Shown: positions 7,751 through 17,239, counted from the first letter of the stretch. The stretch: 64,000 nt of DNA from an uncultured Oscillospiraceae bacterium (GCA_947626905.1 CANQUE010000004.1:17351-81350), one strand, 5' to 3'. A program made the numbers and translations. The notes: generated from the letters alone by a model not told the origin.

Positions 7751-8623
7751 ATGGAAGAAGCTTTGACCCGAGAGGAGCTGTACCGCTCCATCTATACCCA
7801 CGACACCATCTATATCCCGCCCCACGAGGAGACCAGCGGCGCGCTGGAGGTGGCCCTGGGCTGCTCCTGGCACCGGTGCGCCTTCTGTGATTTTGCAAAG
7901 GACCCGTTCCGCCTCATCCCCCTGGAGGAGGTGGAGCGGCGGGTACAGGTGCTGGCCCGGCTCCAGCCGGAGCAGACCCGGCTGTTTCTGCTGGGGGAAA
8001 ATCCCTTTTGCATGGACACGTCCCGGCTGCTGGCCATCCGGGCGCTCGTCGGCCGGCATATGCCCCGGGTAAAGGCCCTGGCCATGTACGCCCGGGCGGA
8101 TGACGTGCTCAAAAAGAGCGACGGCGAGCTGGCGGACCTGGCGGCCGCCGGGGTCCGGGCGCTGCATATCGGGGTGGAGAGCGGCTGCGACAGCATCCTG
8201 CTCCGGTGCGAAAAGGGCGTGACCGCCGCCCAGACCGTGGAGGCCCTCCAGCGGCTGGACCGGGCGGGGATCGACTATTTCGTCACCGTCATCCCCGGGC
8301 TGGGGGGACGGGAGTATTCCCGCCTGCACGCCGTGGAAACCGCCCGGATGCTCAACCGCACCCACCCGAAGAACATCTGGTGCCTGAAGCTGCACCTATA
8401 TCCGGATACGCCCCTTTACCGCCAGGCCCAGGCCGGGCACTTCACCCAGATGACCCCGGAGGAAGTGCTGGCGGAGGAGCGGCTGATGCTCCGGGAGCTG
8501 ACGGTGGAGGACTGCCTGTTCGAGGACACCACCGTTCTGGACGAATATACCATCCGGGGGATGCTCCCGGACCAGAAGGCCCAGCTGCTGGCCGCCATCG
8601 ACATGCTCCTGTCGGCCCGGTGA
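7751..8623 (+). CDS. Radical SAM protein of unknown substrate
   Basis: A 290-residue enzyme. GCSWHRCAFCDF near residues 37-48 gives a CX4CX2C cluster motif, the spacing seen in Elp3/HydE-like and several uncharacterised radical SAM groups, to bind a 4Fe-4S cluster that cleaves S-adenosylmethionine. ALHIGVESGCDSILL and the VTVIPGLGG stretch are the usual barrel strands. The C-terminus has no second cluster and no B12 domain. It starts 22 bases after the PIN toxin stop with a weak ribosome site (GACCGACGATCCAT), so it may be read through from the toxin operon. A strong hairpin follows it. The substrate cannot be inferred. Confidence 0.85.
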   Translation: MEEALTREELYRSIYTHDTIYIPPHEETSGALEVALGCSWHRCAFCDFAKDPFRLIPLEEVERRVQVLARLQPEQTRLFLLGENPFCMDTSRLLAIRALVGRHMPRVKALAMYARADDVLKKSDGELADLAAAGVRALHIGVESGCDSILLRCEKGVTAAQTVEALQRLDRAGIDYFVTVIPGLGGREYSRLHAVETARMLNRTHPKNIWCLKLHLYPDTPLYRQAQAGHFTQMTPEEVLAEERLMLRELTVEDCLFEDTTVLDEYTIRGMLPDQKAQLLAAIDMLLSAR

Positions 8624-8668
8624 GCCCGCCGCAGACCGCGCCTGCAAGGGGCCGCCCATATATAAGCG

Positions 8669-8700
8669 AAGTCCGTGCTCTTTTCCAGGAGCACGGACTT
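8669..8700. terminator. Convergent hairpin terminator
   Basis: A 12-bp perfect stem AAGTCCGTGCTC (8669-8680) with its complement (8689-8700), loop of 8, lying between the radical SAM gene and cinA, which converge. No long T-run on either side. Confidence 0.6.
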
Positions 8701-8716
8701 TCCGCTGTATCCGGAT

Positions 8717-9964
8717 TCATTCGCTGATGGGCAAGCCCTGCAGGTACCGGCGGAGCATGTCGAAGGCGTGGTTGGCGGCCAGGGCCCGGACCCGCTCCCG
8801 GCGGGTGCCCAGGCGAAGCTGCCGCACCCAGACGCTGTCCCTGTCCGCCAGGCCCACGAACACGGTGCCCACCGGGTGGACCCCGTCCCCGTCTGGGCCG
8901 GCCAGGCCGGTGGCGGACACGGCCAGGTCCGCCCCCACGGCCAGCCGGGCGCCCTTTGCCATGGCCGCGGCGGTCTCATAGGACACCGCGCCTTTTTCCT
9001 CGATCATGTCCCGGTCGATGGCCAGCATGGCCGCCTTCACCTCGTTGCAGTAGGTGACCGCGCCGCCTTTATAGACCGCCGAGGCCCCGGGCAGGGCGGT
9101 GAACCGGGCGCCGATGAGCCCGCCGGTCAGGCTCTCCGCCGTGGCGAAGGTGAGCCCCTTCTCCTTCAGCAGGCCCAGGCACAGCGCCTCCAGACTGTCC
9201 ACATCCACGCCGTAGACCACATGGCCCAGCTCCGCCTTCACCATGTCCACCACCGGGGCGCACATGGCCTCGGCGGCCGCCTCGTCATGGGCCTTGGCGG
9301 TGACCCGGAGCATCACCTCCCCCACCTTGGCGTAGGTGGCGAGGGTGGGGTTGGTCATCTGTTCCATCCGGGCGCGCAGCCGGTCCTCCACCGCGCTCTC
9401 CCCCATGCCGAACACCCGGATCTGGTGGGAGAAGATGGTCTCATGGGAGAGGCTCTTCAGATAGGGCACCGCGCAGTGCCGGAACATGGGCACGCACTCA
9501 TTGGGCGGGCCGGGGAGCATGATCACATGCACGCCGTCCTCTTCAAAGGCGCAGCCGGGGGCGGTGCCCCAGTCGTTGTGGAACACCGTGCACCGCTCGG
9601 GAAGATATGCCTGCTGGAGGTTGTTTTGGGTGAATTGGATGGACGTGTTCTTGGCGAACCACGCCCTCAAAAACTCCCCCTCTTCCGGATGATACTCCAT
9701 CTTCCGGCCGAAGCACTCCGCCAGCACGTTCTTCGTCAGGTCGTCGTAGGTGGGCCCCAGCCCGCCGGTGGTGATGATCAGGTCCGCCCGCTTTTTGGCG
9801 ATGGCCACCGCCTCCGCCAGCCGGGCGGGGTTGTCCCCCACCGCCGTGTGCCAGAACACGTTCACCCCCAGGCCCGCCAGCATGTCGCCCAGGTCCGCGG
9901 CGTTGGTGTTGACGGTATTGCCCAGCAGCAGCTCTGTTCCCACGCAAAGTATCTCGCAGTTCAT
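8717..9964 (-). CDS. cinA: CinA: nicotinamide nucleotide/ADP-ribose pyrophosphatase-amidase family
   Basis: A 415-residue full-length CinA. The N-terminal COG1058/molybdopterin-binding-like domain has VGTELLLG (8-15) and TTGGLGPTYDDLT (about 65-77), associated with ADP-ribose pyrophosphatase activity. The C-terminal PncC-like domain (from about residue 255) has TAESLTGG and SATGLAGPDGDG, the nicotinamide-nucleotide amidohydrolase motifs. Its cytoplasmic role is salvage of deamidated or hydrolysed NAD products; the competence name is historical. Start ATG 9964 has GAGGGG 6 bases upstream and lies 10 bases after the aminopeptidase stop, so it is the last gene of a thiI-aminopeptidase-cinA unit read leftward. 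Confidence 0.93.
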   Translation of the reverse strand: MNCEILCVGTELLLGNTVNTNAADLGDMLAGLGVNVFWHTAVGDNPARLAEAVAIAKKRADLIITTGGLGPTYDDLTKNVLAECFGRKMEYHPEEGEFLRAWFAKNTSIQFTQNNLQQAYLPERCTVFHNDWGTAPGCAFEEDGVHVIMLPGPPNECVPMFRHCAVPYLKSLSHETIFSHQIRVFGMGESAVEDRLRARMEQMTNPTLATYAKVGEVMLRVTAKAHDEAAAEAMCAPVVDMVKAELGHVVYGVDVDSLEALCLGLLKEKGLTFATAESLTGGLIGARFTALPGASAVYKGGAVTYCNEVKAAMLAIDRDMIEEKGAVSYETAAAMAKGARLAVGADLAVSATGLAGPDGDGVHPVGTVFVGLADRDSVWVRQLRLGTRRERVRALAANHAFDMLRRYLQGLPISE

Positions 9965-9974
9965 AGCAAACCCC

Positions 9975-11216
9975 TCAAAACGCGAAATTGCCGTTTACGA
10001 ACACCGGCACTTCCTTCCCGTCGTGGGTGGTGCCCACGATGGAGAGGTCCGCCGTGCCCACCATGAAGTCCACGTGGTTGATGGACTGGTTCAGGCCCGC
10101 CGCCTTCTGCTGCTCCTCCGTCATGTCCGCCCCGCCCTTCACGCAGGTGGGATAGGCCGAGCCGAAGGCCAGGTGGCAGGAGGCGTTCTCATCGAACAGG
10201 GTCTCATAAAACAGGATGCCCTTGTTGCGGATGGGGCTGTCGTAGGGCACCAGGGCCGCCTCCCCCAGGTAGTGGGAGCCCTCGTCCAGGTCGATGGAAT
10301 GGCGCAGGATGTCCTCCCCCTCGCCGGCGTGAACATCCACGATGCGGCCGCCCCGGAAGTCCAGGTAAAAATCCTTCACCAGGTTCCCGTCCAGGGCCAG
10401 GGGCAGGGCCGCGTATACCCGGCCGTCCACGGCGTCCCACTTGGGGGCGGTGAAGATCTCTTCGGTGGGCATGTTGGCCACGAACTCGATGCCCGCGGCG
10501 CTTTTTTCGCTGCCGCCCTCCCAGACGTGGTCATCCGGCAGCTGTACGGTCAGGTCCGTGCCCAGAGAATTGGTATAGCGCAGGCTCTTGAAATTATAGC
10601 GGTTCAGCGTTTCGCACCGCCGGGCGGTGGTGGCGATGTGCTCCCGCCAGCGCTCCACGGCCCGGCCGTCGCCGGTGATGCGGCACACGTCGAAGATGGC
10701 GTCCCACAGCGCGTCCATGGCCTCGGCCTCGGGCATGTCCGGGAACACCTTCTTCGCCCAGGCGGGGGTGGGATGGGCGCCGATGGACCACTGGAAGCGG
10801 CTGGCGGTCATGGCGTCAAAGTAATCCTTGGTGGCCTGGCCGCTGACCCGCTGCCAGGTCTGGATACGCTTGGGGTCCACGCCCTTCAAAAGCTCCGGGT
10901 CGCCGCCGACGATGGCCAGGCTGGGCGAACCCTTTGCCAGCAGCCAGTCCAGCTGTTCCTTCATATAGGCGGGGTACTCGGCGAACACCGCCTCGTCCGC
11001 CCGCAGGTATTTCTCCCGGGTCATGAAGTCGTCGCGCCACTCCACCACCACCTCCCGGGCGCCGCAGTCATAGCAGGCCGCCGCGCATTTCCTGGCCAGG
11101 GGCGCGCACGTCACCTCTGAGCGCAGCCGCACCGTCTGTCCGGGCCGGACATTCACGCCGATCTGGACCAGCAGGTGGGCGTATTCGTCCAGCTTCTCGT
11201 CAAAGTTCTTGACCAT
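9975..11216 (-). CDS. M29-family aminopeptidase (AmpS/PepS type)
   Basis: A 413-residue metallopeptidase of the thermophilic aminopeptidase family. Conserved pieces: EKLDEYAHLLVQIGVNVRPG at the N-terminus, NMPTEEIFT (the first metal-ligand Glu), the GEAALVP and FYETLFDENASCHLAFG stretches, and NQSINHVDFMVG carrying the His and Asp ligands. It should remove N-terminal residues from peptides in the cytosol using two metal ions. ATG 11216 has AAGGAG 6 bases upstream. Its first 17 bases overlap the end of thiI, indicating co-transcription and coupling. Confidence 0.92.
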   Translation of the reverse strand: MVKNFDEKLDEYAHLLVQIGVNVRPGQTVRLRSEVTCAPLARKCAAACYDCGAREVVVEWRDDFMTREKYLRADEAVFAEYPAYMKEQLDWLLAKGSPSLAIVGGDPELLKGVDPKRIQTWQRVSGQATKDYFDAMTASRFQWSIGAHPTPAWAKKVFPDMPEAEAMDALWDAIFDVCRITGDGRAVERWREHIATTARRCETLNRYNFKSLRYTNSLGTDLTVQLPDDHVWEGGSEKSAAGIEFVANMPTEEIFTAPKWDAVDGRVYAALPLALDGNLVKDFYLDFRGGRIVDVHAGEGEDILRHSIDLDEGSHYLGEAALVPYDSPIRNKGILFYETLFDENASCHLAFGSAYPTCVKGGADMTEEQQKAAGLNQSINHVDFMVGTADLSIVGTTHDGKEVPVFVNGNFAF

Positions 11217-12399
11217 GATAAACTCCTTCGTATCCGATCTTCACAAATTCTATCCCCGCCAGGGCCTCGGCCACCAGACCGTCCACGTCCAGGGCGGCCT
11301 CCGCCTCCCGGACTTTTTTGATCTTGGGGTGGGTGCAGGGGTGGCGGGGGGTGAACACGGTGCAGCAGTCCTCATAGGGCAGGATGGAAGTCTGGAAGGT
11401 GCCGATGCGCTCGGCGATGGCGATGACCTCCTTCTTGTCCATGCCCACCAGGGGCCGCAGCACCGGCCGGTCGGCGCAGTCCTCGGTGGCGGCCATGGCC
11501 TCCATGGTCTGGCTGGCCACCTGGCCCAGGCTCTCTCCGGTAATGATGGCGCCGCACTTGTTGTCCGCCGCCACGGCGCAGGCGATGCGCATCATCATCC
11601 GGCGCATGACAAGGGTGAAGTAATCCTCCGGGCACTTGTCCCGGATCTCCTCCTGGATGTGGGTGAAGGGCACGATCTGCACGTTCATCCGCCCGCACCA
11701 GGGCACCAGCAGCTTCGCCAGGTCCAGCACCTTCTGCTTGGCAAGTTCGGAAGTGTAGGGGAAGGAGAAAAAGTGCACCGGGATCAGGCGCATGCCCCGC
11801 TTGGCCATCATCCAGGTGGACACGGGGCTGTCGATGCCGCCGGACAGCATCGTCACCGCCGCGCCCGCCGTGCCCACAGGCAGGCCGCCGGCGGCCTCGA
11901 TGGGGGCGCCGTGGACATAGGCCGCCCGGTCCCGCACCTCCAGGTGCACGGTGAACTCGGGGTCGTGCATGTCCGCGGTCAGGCCGGGGAAGGCGTCGTT
12001 CAGCTCCCCGCCCACGTACTGGCTCAGCTGCACGCTGGTCATGGGGAAGGACTTGTCCCCCCGGCGGGATTCCACCTTGAAGGTCTTTGCCGCCGACAGC
12101 TGGTCGAACAGGTATTCTTTGGCCTTTGCCAGAATGGCCTCCGGGGTCTTTTCGCAGGCGGCGGCCCGGGTCATGGTCATGATGCCAAAGACCTTTTCCA
12201 GGGCCTCGAAGGCCCCGTCCACGTCGCAGTCCCCGCTCTGGGGCTCCACGTAGATGATGGACTGGTGGGCGATCACCTCAAAGCGGCCGAATCGCCGGAT
12301 GCGGCGGCGGATGTTGCTGAGGAGCTTTTGCTCGAAGGAGCGCTTGTTCAGGCCCTTCAGGACCACCTCGCCCTCCTTCAGAAGGATCATATCGGTCAT
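11200..12399 (-). CDS. thiI: ThiI: tRNA 4-thiouridine synthase
   Basis: A 399-residue ThiI of the short Gram-positive form: an N-terminal ferredoxin-like part (LLKEGEVVLKGLNKRSFEQK), THUMP domain to about residue 165, then a PP-loop domain with SGGIDSPVS (about 186-194), TGESLGQVASQT and a CCTVF segment. It adenylates U8 of tRNA and inserts sulfur, and feeds thiazole synthesis in some bacteria. The C-terminal rhodanese domain of E. coli ThiI is absent, as usual in this lineage. No cysteine desulfurase gene lies beside it in this window. ATG 12399 has GGAGAG 8-10 bases upstream; an internal ATG three codons later is an alternative. Confidence 0.95.
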   Translation of the reverse strand: MTDMILLKEGEVVLKGLNKRSFEQKLLSNIRRRIRRFGRFEVIAHQSIIYVEPQSGDCDVDGAFEALEKVFGIMTMTRAAACEKTPEAILAKAKEYLFDQLSAAKTFKVESRRGDKSFPMTSVQLSQYVGGELNDAFPGLTADMHDPEFTVHLEVRDRAAYVHGAPIEAAGGLPVGTAGAAVTMLSGGIDSPVSTWMMAKRGMRLIPVHFFSFPYTSELAKQKVLDLAKLLVPWCGRMNVQIVPFTHIQEEIRDKCPEDYFTLVMRRMMMRIACAVAADNKCGAIITGESLGQVASQTMEAMAATEDCADRPVLRPLVGMDKKEVIAIAERIGTFQTSILPYEDCCTVFTPRHPCTHPKIKKVREAEAALDVDGLVAEALAGIEFVKIGYEGVYHGQEL

Positions 12400-12433
12400 A
12401 AATGGATCTCTCCGATCGGGATGTTATCATGGT

Positions 12434-12454
12434 CTTTGCCGCTTGGCGGCAAAG
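12434..12454. repeat. Short hairpin, GCCGC/GCGGC core
   Basis: CTTTGCCGC, loop TTG, GCGGCAAAG between yifB/comM and thiI. A related core lies at about 14098 and 25047. Confidence 0.5.
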
Positions 12455-12460
12455 GGAGGC

Positions 12461-13975
12461 CTATTTCGCGAGCGCCGACGACGTTCTGTACTGTATGGCC
12501 TCCGCCAGATGCATGGGGCCGATGGATTCGGCGCCGTCCAGATCCGCGATGGTCCGGGCCACCCGCAGGATGCGGTCATAGCTCCGGGCGGTGAGGCCCA
12601 GGGCCTCATAGGCTCCCTTCATCAGGGCCGAGCCCTCCGGGTCCAGCGCACAGAACCGCTCCAGCGCCGCCGGGCCCATCCGGGCGTTCTCTCCCACCTC
12701 TGTGCCGGCGAACCGGCCCCGCTGGATGGCGCGGGCGGCATCCACCCGGGCCTTGATGGCGGCGGAGCTCTCTCCGCTGGGCTTGGCCTCCAGCTGGTCG
12801 TACTCCAGGGCCGGGACCTCCACCATAATGTCGATCCGGTCCAGCAGCGGCCCCGAGATCTTGCCCTGGTACTCCGCCACAGAGCGGGGCGAACACCGGC
12901 AGCGGCCCGAGGGGTGGCCATACCAGCCGCAGCGGCAGGGGTTCATGGCGCACACCAGCATGAACCGGCTGGGGTAGGTGACAGACCCGCCGGCCCGGGA
13001 AACGGTGACCTCCCCCTCCTCCAAGGGCTGGCGCAGCAAGTCGATCACGTCCCGGTGGAACTCCGGCAGCTCGTCCAGAAACAGCACCCCGTTGTGGGCC
13101 AGGCTCATCTCCCCGGGCCGAAGGTCCGCCCCGCCGGACAGGGCCTGGCGGGAGGCGGTCTGGTTGGGGGCCCGGAAGGGCCGCCGGAGGACCACCGGCG
13201 CGGCGGGGCTGGTCAGTCCCGCCACCGACCAGATGGCCGTGGTGCGCAGGGCCTCGTCCCGGGTCAGGTCCGGCAGGATGCCGGGCAGGCGCTTGGCCAG
13301 CATGGATTTGCCCGCCCCCGGCGGGCCCACCATCAGCACGTTGTGGCCGCCGGCGGCGGCCACCTCCAGCGCCCGCTTCACGTTCTCCTGGCCCTTTACC
13401 TCGGAAAAGTCCGGCACGGGAACGCTGTCCGGGTCCAGGACCCCCGGGGCGGCGGGCAGGATGGCCTGTTCCCCCGCCAGATGGTCCGCCAGCTGGCGGA
13501 CGTTCTCCACGGGATAGACCTCCACGCCCTGGGCAAACGCCGCCTCGGCGGCGTTGTCCCGGGGCACGAACAGCCGCTTCGCCCCGGCGGCCTCCGCCGC
13601 CAGCGCCATGGGCAGCGCCCCGGAAACAGGCCGGAGCTGTCCCGTCAGGGACAGCTCGCCGAAAAACATATCGTCCTGCTCGGGGGCCCGGCACTGGCCG
13701 GTGGCCGTCAGGATGCCCAGCAGCACCGGCAGATCATAGACCGTGCCGGCCTTTTTCGTGTCCGCCGGGGCCAAGTTGACCGTGATGCGGCTGACCGGAA
13801 AATCCCAGCCGTTGTGCTTGATGGCCGCCCGGACCCGGTCCGCGGCCTCCTTCACGGCGGCGTCGGGCAGGCCCACCATGTCCAGGCGGGGCAGGCCGGA
13901 GGTGATGGATGTCTCCAGCTCCACCTCGTAGCCGCCTATTCCTTTGATGCCAAGGGAACGGATGCGTGCGTACAT
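12461..13975 (-). CDS. YifB/ComM-family Mg-chelatase-like AAA+ ATPase
   Basis: A 504-residue ComM-type protein. The N-terminal Lon-substrate-like domain (SITSGLPRLDMVGLPDAAVK, residues 24-43) is followed by an AAA+ Mg-chelatase module with GPPGAGKSMLAKRLPGILP (P-loop, about 217-235), FLDELPEFHRDV (Walker B) and a CMNPCRCGWYGH zinc-like Cys cluster, then a C-terminal helical lid. In naturally transforming bacteria ComM is a branch-migration helicase that extends recombination joints; its role in clostridia is less clear. ATG 13975 has AAAGGAG 10 bases upstream. It stands between two structured intergenic stretches. Confidence 0.93.
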   Translation of the reverse strand: MYARIRSLGIKGIGGYEVELETSITSGLPRLDMVGLPDAAVKEAADRVRAAIKHNGWDFPVSRITVNLAPADTKKAGTVYDLPVLLGILTATGQCRAPEQDDMFFGELSLTGQLRPVSGALPMALAAEAAGAKRLFVPRDNAAEAAFAQGVEVYPVENVRQLADHLAGEQAILPAAPGVLDPDSVPVPDFSEVKGQENVKRALEVAAAGGHNVLMVGPPGAGKSMLAKRLPGILPDLTRDEALRTTAIWSVAGLTSPAAPVVLRRPFRAPNQTASRQALSGGADLRPGEMSLAHNGVLFLDELPEFHRDVIDLLRQPLEEGEVTVSRAGGSVTYPSRFMLVCAMNPCRCGWYGHPSGRCRCSPRSVAEYQGKISGPLLDRIDIMVEVPALEYDQLEAKPSGESSAAIKARVDAARAIQRGRFAGTEVGENARMGPAALERFCALDPEGSALMKGAYEALGLTARSYDRILRVARTIADLDGAESIGPMHLAEAIQYRTSSALAK

Positions 13976-14029
13976 GAGCCGGATACTCCTTTCATTTCAT
14001 ATGCCCGAAGGGCACTATATCGAACGGGG

Positions 14030-14066
14030 TCCCCACGGGAAACCAGCAAAGCGTTTCCCGTGGGGA
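14030..14066. repeat. 14-bp inverted repeat in the aspS-yifB gap
   Basis: TCCCCACGGGAAAC (14030-14043) pairs perfectly with 14053-14066, loop of 9. A second imperfect hairpin with core TTGCCGC-TT-GCGGCAA follows at about 14096-14111. They probably end aspS transcription, though no T-run follows on the minus strand. Confidence 0.6.
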
Positions 14067-14123
14067 GAGGAGAGACCCCCGGGCTGTCCTCCCCTTGCCG
14101 CTTGCGGCAATGGGAGGACCAGC

Positions 14124-15899
14124 TTAGGGTGTTTCGACGACGGCGATATGCAGCTCGTCCAGCTGCTTTTGCTCCACGGCGGAGGGGGCGCCCATCATCA
14201 CGTCCTGGGCGTTCTTGTTCATGGGGAAGGGGATGATCTCCCGGATGGAGGGCTCGCCGGCCAGGAGCATCACCATCCGGTCCACGCCGGGGGCGATGCC
14301 CGCGTGAGGGGGCGCGCCATAGCAGAAGGCGTTGTACATGGCGGGGAACTTGGCCTTCACGTCCGCCTCCCCCAGGCCCACCATCTCGAAGGCCTTGACC
14401 ATGATGTCGGGGTCATGGTTGCGCACCGCGCCGGAGGAAAGCTCCACGCCGTTGCACACCAGATCGTACTGGTAGGCGTAGATGTCCAGCGGGTCCACCT
14501 CGCCCTTTTCCGCCTGCTCCAGGATCTTCAGCCCGCCGTTGGGCATGGAGAAGGGGTTGTGGCAGAACTCCAGCTGGCCGGATTCCTCCCCGATCTCGAA
14601 CATAGGGAAGTCCACGATCCAGCAGAATTCGTACCGGGCCTCGTCCATATGGCCGGGCACCGCCGCGCCCAGCATCTTCAGGGCCACCCCCGCGGTCTTG
14701 CGGGCCGCGTCGGGGGTCCCGGCGGCGATCAGCCCCAGGCTGCCGGGGACCATGCCCAGGTCCTTCAGCGCCTGCTCATGGCCGGCCAGGAACTTGGCCA
14801 CGCCGCCCACCAGAGCGCCGTTTTCGTCCATCCGCACCCAGTAGGGCTTCGCTCCCGCCTGGACGGCCACGTCGTCGCAGAGCTTGTCGATCTGCTTCCT
14901 CGTCAGCGCCGCGCCGGTGCAGGGCACGATCTTTACGGCTCCGGCCTGGGCGAAGGGCTCAAAGCCCTCGGTCTGGCGGGCCAGGGCGGTCATGTCCTTC
15001 ACCGTCAGGTCGATGCGCAGATCCGGCTTGTCGGTGCCGTAGGTGTCCATGGCGTCGTTGTAGCTGATGCGCCGGAACGGCGGCCGGGAGGCCACGTCAT
15101 AGACGCCGTATTTGGCGAAGATGGGCGGCAGCACGTCCTCGATGACGGCGAACACGTCCTCCTGTCCGGCAAAAGCCATCTCCATATCCAGCTGATAGAA
15201 CTCGCCGGGGGACCGGTCGCCCCGGGCGTCCTCGTCCCGGAAGCAGGGGGCGATCTGGAAGTAGCGGTCAAAGCCGGAGGTCATCAGAAGCTGCTTGAAC
15301 TGCTGGGGGGCCTGGGGCAGGGCGTAGAACTTGCCCGGATGCTTCCGGGCCGGCACCAGGTAATCCCGGGCGCCCTCCGGGCTGGAGGCGGTGAGGATGG
15401 GGGTGGTGATCTCCAGAAAATCGTGGGCGAGCATGGCGCTGCGCAGCGCCGCCACCACGTTGCACCGCAGGATGATGTTCTTCTTCACCGCCGGGTTGCG
15501 CAGGTCCAGATAGCGATACTTCAGCCGGATGGCCTCGTCCGCCTCCCGGCTGCGGTTGATCTCAAAGGGCAGCTCGTTATAATGGCAGCGGCCCAGCACT
15601 TCCACGGTCTCGGGCACCACCTCGATGTCCCCGGTGGGCAGCTTGGGATTTTTGCTGTCCCGCTCCCGGACCGTGCCGGAAACGGAAACGGTGCTCTCCT
15701 TGGTGATGGCCCGGAAGCATTTGACCATGTCCTCCGTCTCGGCCACCACCTGGGTGGTGCCGTAAAAGTCCCGGATCACCGCGAAGGCCAGGGCGGAGCC
15801 CACTTCCCGGACGTTCTCCAGCCAGCCCACGATGGTCACCTTCTGCCCGGCGTTTTCCAGCCGCAGCTCGTTGCAGGTATGGGTGCGCATTTGTGTCAT
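14124..15899 (-). CDS. aspS: Aspartyl-tRNA synthetase
   Basis: A 591-residue bacterial-type class II synthetase. The N-terminal OB fold binds the anticodon (VTIVGWLENVREVGSALAF); the catalytic core has DEDARGDRSPGEFYQLDMEM (motif 2 region), the bacterial GAD insertion in the middle, FCHNPFSMP, and APGVDRMVMLL (motif 3). It charges tRNA-Asp with aspartate. ATG 15899 overlaps the hisS stop as ATGA, and GAAGGAG precedes it, so hisS and aspS are co-translated. No T-box leader was seen upstream of either gene. Confidence 0.97.
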   Translation of the reverse strand: MTQMRTHTCNELRLENAGQKVTIVGWLENVREVGSALAFAVIRDFYGTTQVVAETEDMVKCFRAITKESTVSVSGTVRERDSKNPKLPTGDIEVVPETVEVLGRCHYNELPFEINRSREADEAIRLKYRYLDLRNPAVKKNIILRCNVVAALRSAMLAHDFLEITTPILTASSPEGARDYLVPARKHPGKFYALPQAPQQFKQLLMTSGFDRYFQIAPCFRDEDARGDRSPGEFYQLDMEMAFAGQEDVFAVIEDVLPPIFAKYGVYDVASRPPFRRISYNDAMDTYGTDKPDLRIDLTVKDMTALARQTEGFEPFAQAGAVKIVPCTGAALTRKQIDKLCDDVAVQAGAKPYWVRMDENGALVGGVAKFLAGHEQALKDLGMVPGSLGLIAAGTPDAARKTAGVALKMLGAAVPGHMDEARYEFCWIVDFPMFEIGEESGQLEFCHNPFSMPNGGLKILEQAEKGEVDPLDIYAYQYDLVCNGVELSSGAVRNHDPDIMVKAFEMVGLGEADVKAKFPAMYNAFCYGAPPHAGIAPGVDRMVMLLAGEPSIREIIPFPMNKNAQDVMMGAPSAVEQKQLDELHIAVVETP

Positions 15900-17239
15900 A
15901 TCGTTTTCTCCTTCACCGGTCTGACCGGCTTATTCAAGTTCTCCCGAAGGATGGCGGCCGCCTCCCCGCAGGACACGGTCACCTGGCCGCCGGAGCGCAG
16001 GTCCTTCAGCCCCACGGTCCCGGCCGCCCGCTCGCTCTCCCCCACCACCACGGCATAGGGGATCGCCAGCTTATCGGCATAGGCAAATTTCGCCTTTGTC
16101 TTCTTCTTTTCCGCGTATACCTGGGTCCGGACCCCCTCGGCGCGCAGGGCGGCGGCGCAGCGCACGGCGTAATCCAGATCCTCCTCCAGGGGGATCACCA
16201 GCGCGTCGCAGGGAGCGGTGGGCAGCTCGTCGTTGAGAATCCCCTGCTCCTGGAGGATGTAGAACAGCCTGGTCACCCCGATGGACAGGCCCACGCCCGG
16301 CAGCTTTTTGTCCGTGTAATACCCCGCCAGGTCGTCGTACCGTCCGCCGGAGCAGACGCTGCCCACCTCCGGATAGTCGGTCAGGACGGTCTCATACACC
16401 GTGCCGGTGTAATAGTCCAGGCCCCGGGCGATGGTCAGATCCACCCGCCACTTGTCCTCCGGCACGCCCAGCCCCGGCAGCAGGCCGGTGACAGCCTTCA
16501 GCTCGGCCAGGCCCTGATCCAGCGCCGGGCATTTCCCCGCCAGGGCCTCCAGGGTGGCGATGGGCTCCGCCGAGCGCAGGATCTCCAGCAGCTCCTCCGC
16601 CTTTTCCGGCGCCATGCCCAGCTCCTCCAGGATGGCCTTCACTTTCTCCGGCCCGATCTTCTCCAGCTTGTCCACCGCGGTCATCACCGCCGCCGACTGG
16701 CCGCCGATGCCCAGGTATTCAAACAGCCCGTTGAGCACCTTGCGGTTGTTCATGCGGATGCAGAACCGCTCCAGCCCCAGGTTCCGCAGGGTCTGGCAGA
16801 TGATGGCGGGCATTTCCGCCTCGTTGGCCACGTCCAGGCTCCCGTCGCCGATCACGTCGATGTCCGCCTGGTAAAACTCCCGGAACCGGCCCCGCTGGGC
16901 CCGCTCGCCCCGGTAGACCTTGCCGATCTGATACCGGCGGAAGGGGAAGGCCAGCTGGCCGTAATTCATGGCCACATACTTGGCCAGCGGCACCGTCAGG
17001 TCGAACCGCAGGGCCAGGTCGCTGTCCCCCTTGGTGAAGCGGTATATCTGTTTTTCCGTTTCCCCGCCGCCCTTGGCCAGCAGCACCTCCGCCGGCTCGA
17101 TCACCGGCGTGTCGATGGAGGTGAAGCCGTACAGGGCATACGTCCGGCGCAGCACGTCGAGCACCGCGTCCATCCGGGCCTGGGGCCCGGGCAAAAGCTC
17201 CATGAACCCGGACAGGGTCCGGGGTTTGATCCGTTCCAT
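15896..17239 (-). CDS. hisS: Histidyl-tRNA synthetase
   Basis: A 447-residue class II synthetase. Visible: SGFMELLPGPQARM at the N-terminus, DLTVPLAKYVA, GRFREFYQADID (motif 2), the histidine-binding loop ARGLDYYTGTVYE, SVCSGGRYDDL, and GLSIGVTRL (motif 3), then a C-terminal anticodon-binding domain (DALVIPLEE to the end). It charges tRNA-His. It lies 58 bases downstream of mgsA and is coupled to aspS by a 4-base overlap. Length and motif order match full-length HisS. Confidence 0.96.
   Translation of the reverse strand: MERIKPRTLSGFMELLPGPQARMDAVLDVLRRTYALYGFTSIDTPVIEPAEVLLAKGGGETEKQIYRFTKGDSDLALRFDLTVPLAKYVAMNYGQLAFPFRRYQIGKVYRGERAQRGRFREFYQADIDVIGDGSLDVANEAEMPAIICQTLRNLGLERFCIRMNNRKVLNGLFEYLGIGGQSAAVMTAVDKLEKIGPEKVKAILEELGMAPEKAEELLEILRSAEPIATLEALAGKCPALDQGLAELKAVTGLLPGLGVPEDKWRVDLTIARGLDYYTGTVYETVLTDYPEVGSVCSGGRYDDLAGYYTDKKLPGVGLSIGVTRLFYILQEQGILNDELPTAPCDALVIPLEEDLDYAVRCAAALRAEGVRTQVYAEKKKTKAKFAYADKLAIPYAVVVGESERAAGTVGLKDLRSGGQVTVSCGEAAAILRENLNKPVRPVKEKTI

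Noticed and set aside
8675-16058. Several long plus-strand frames over cinA, the M29 peptidase, thiI, yifB and aspS
   Set aside because: All are reverse images of genes with clear motifs and ribosome sites on the minus strand.
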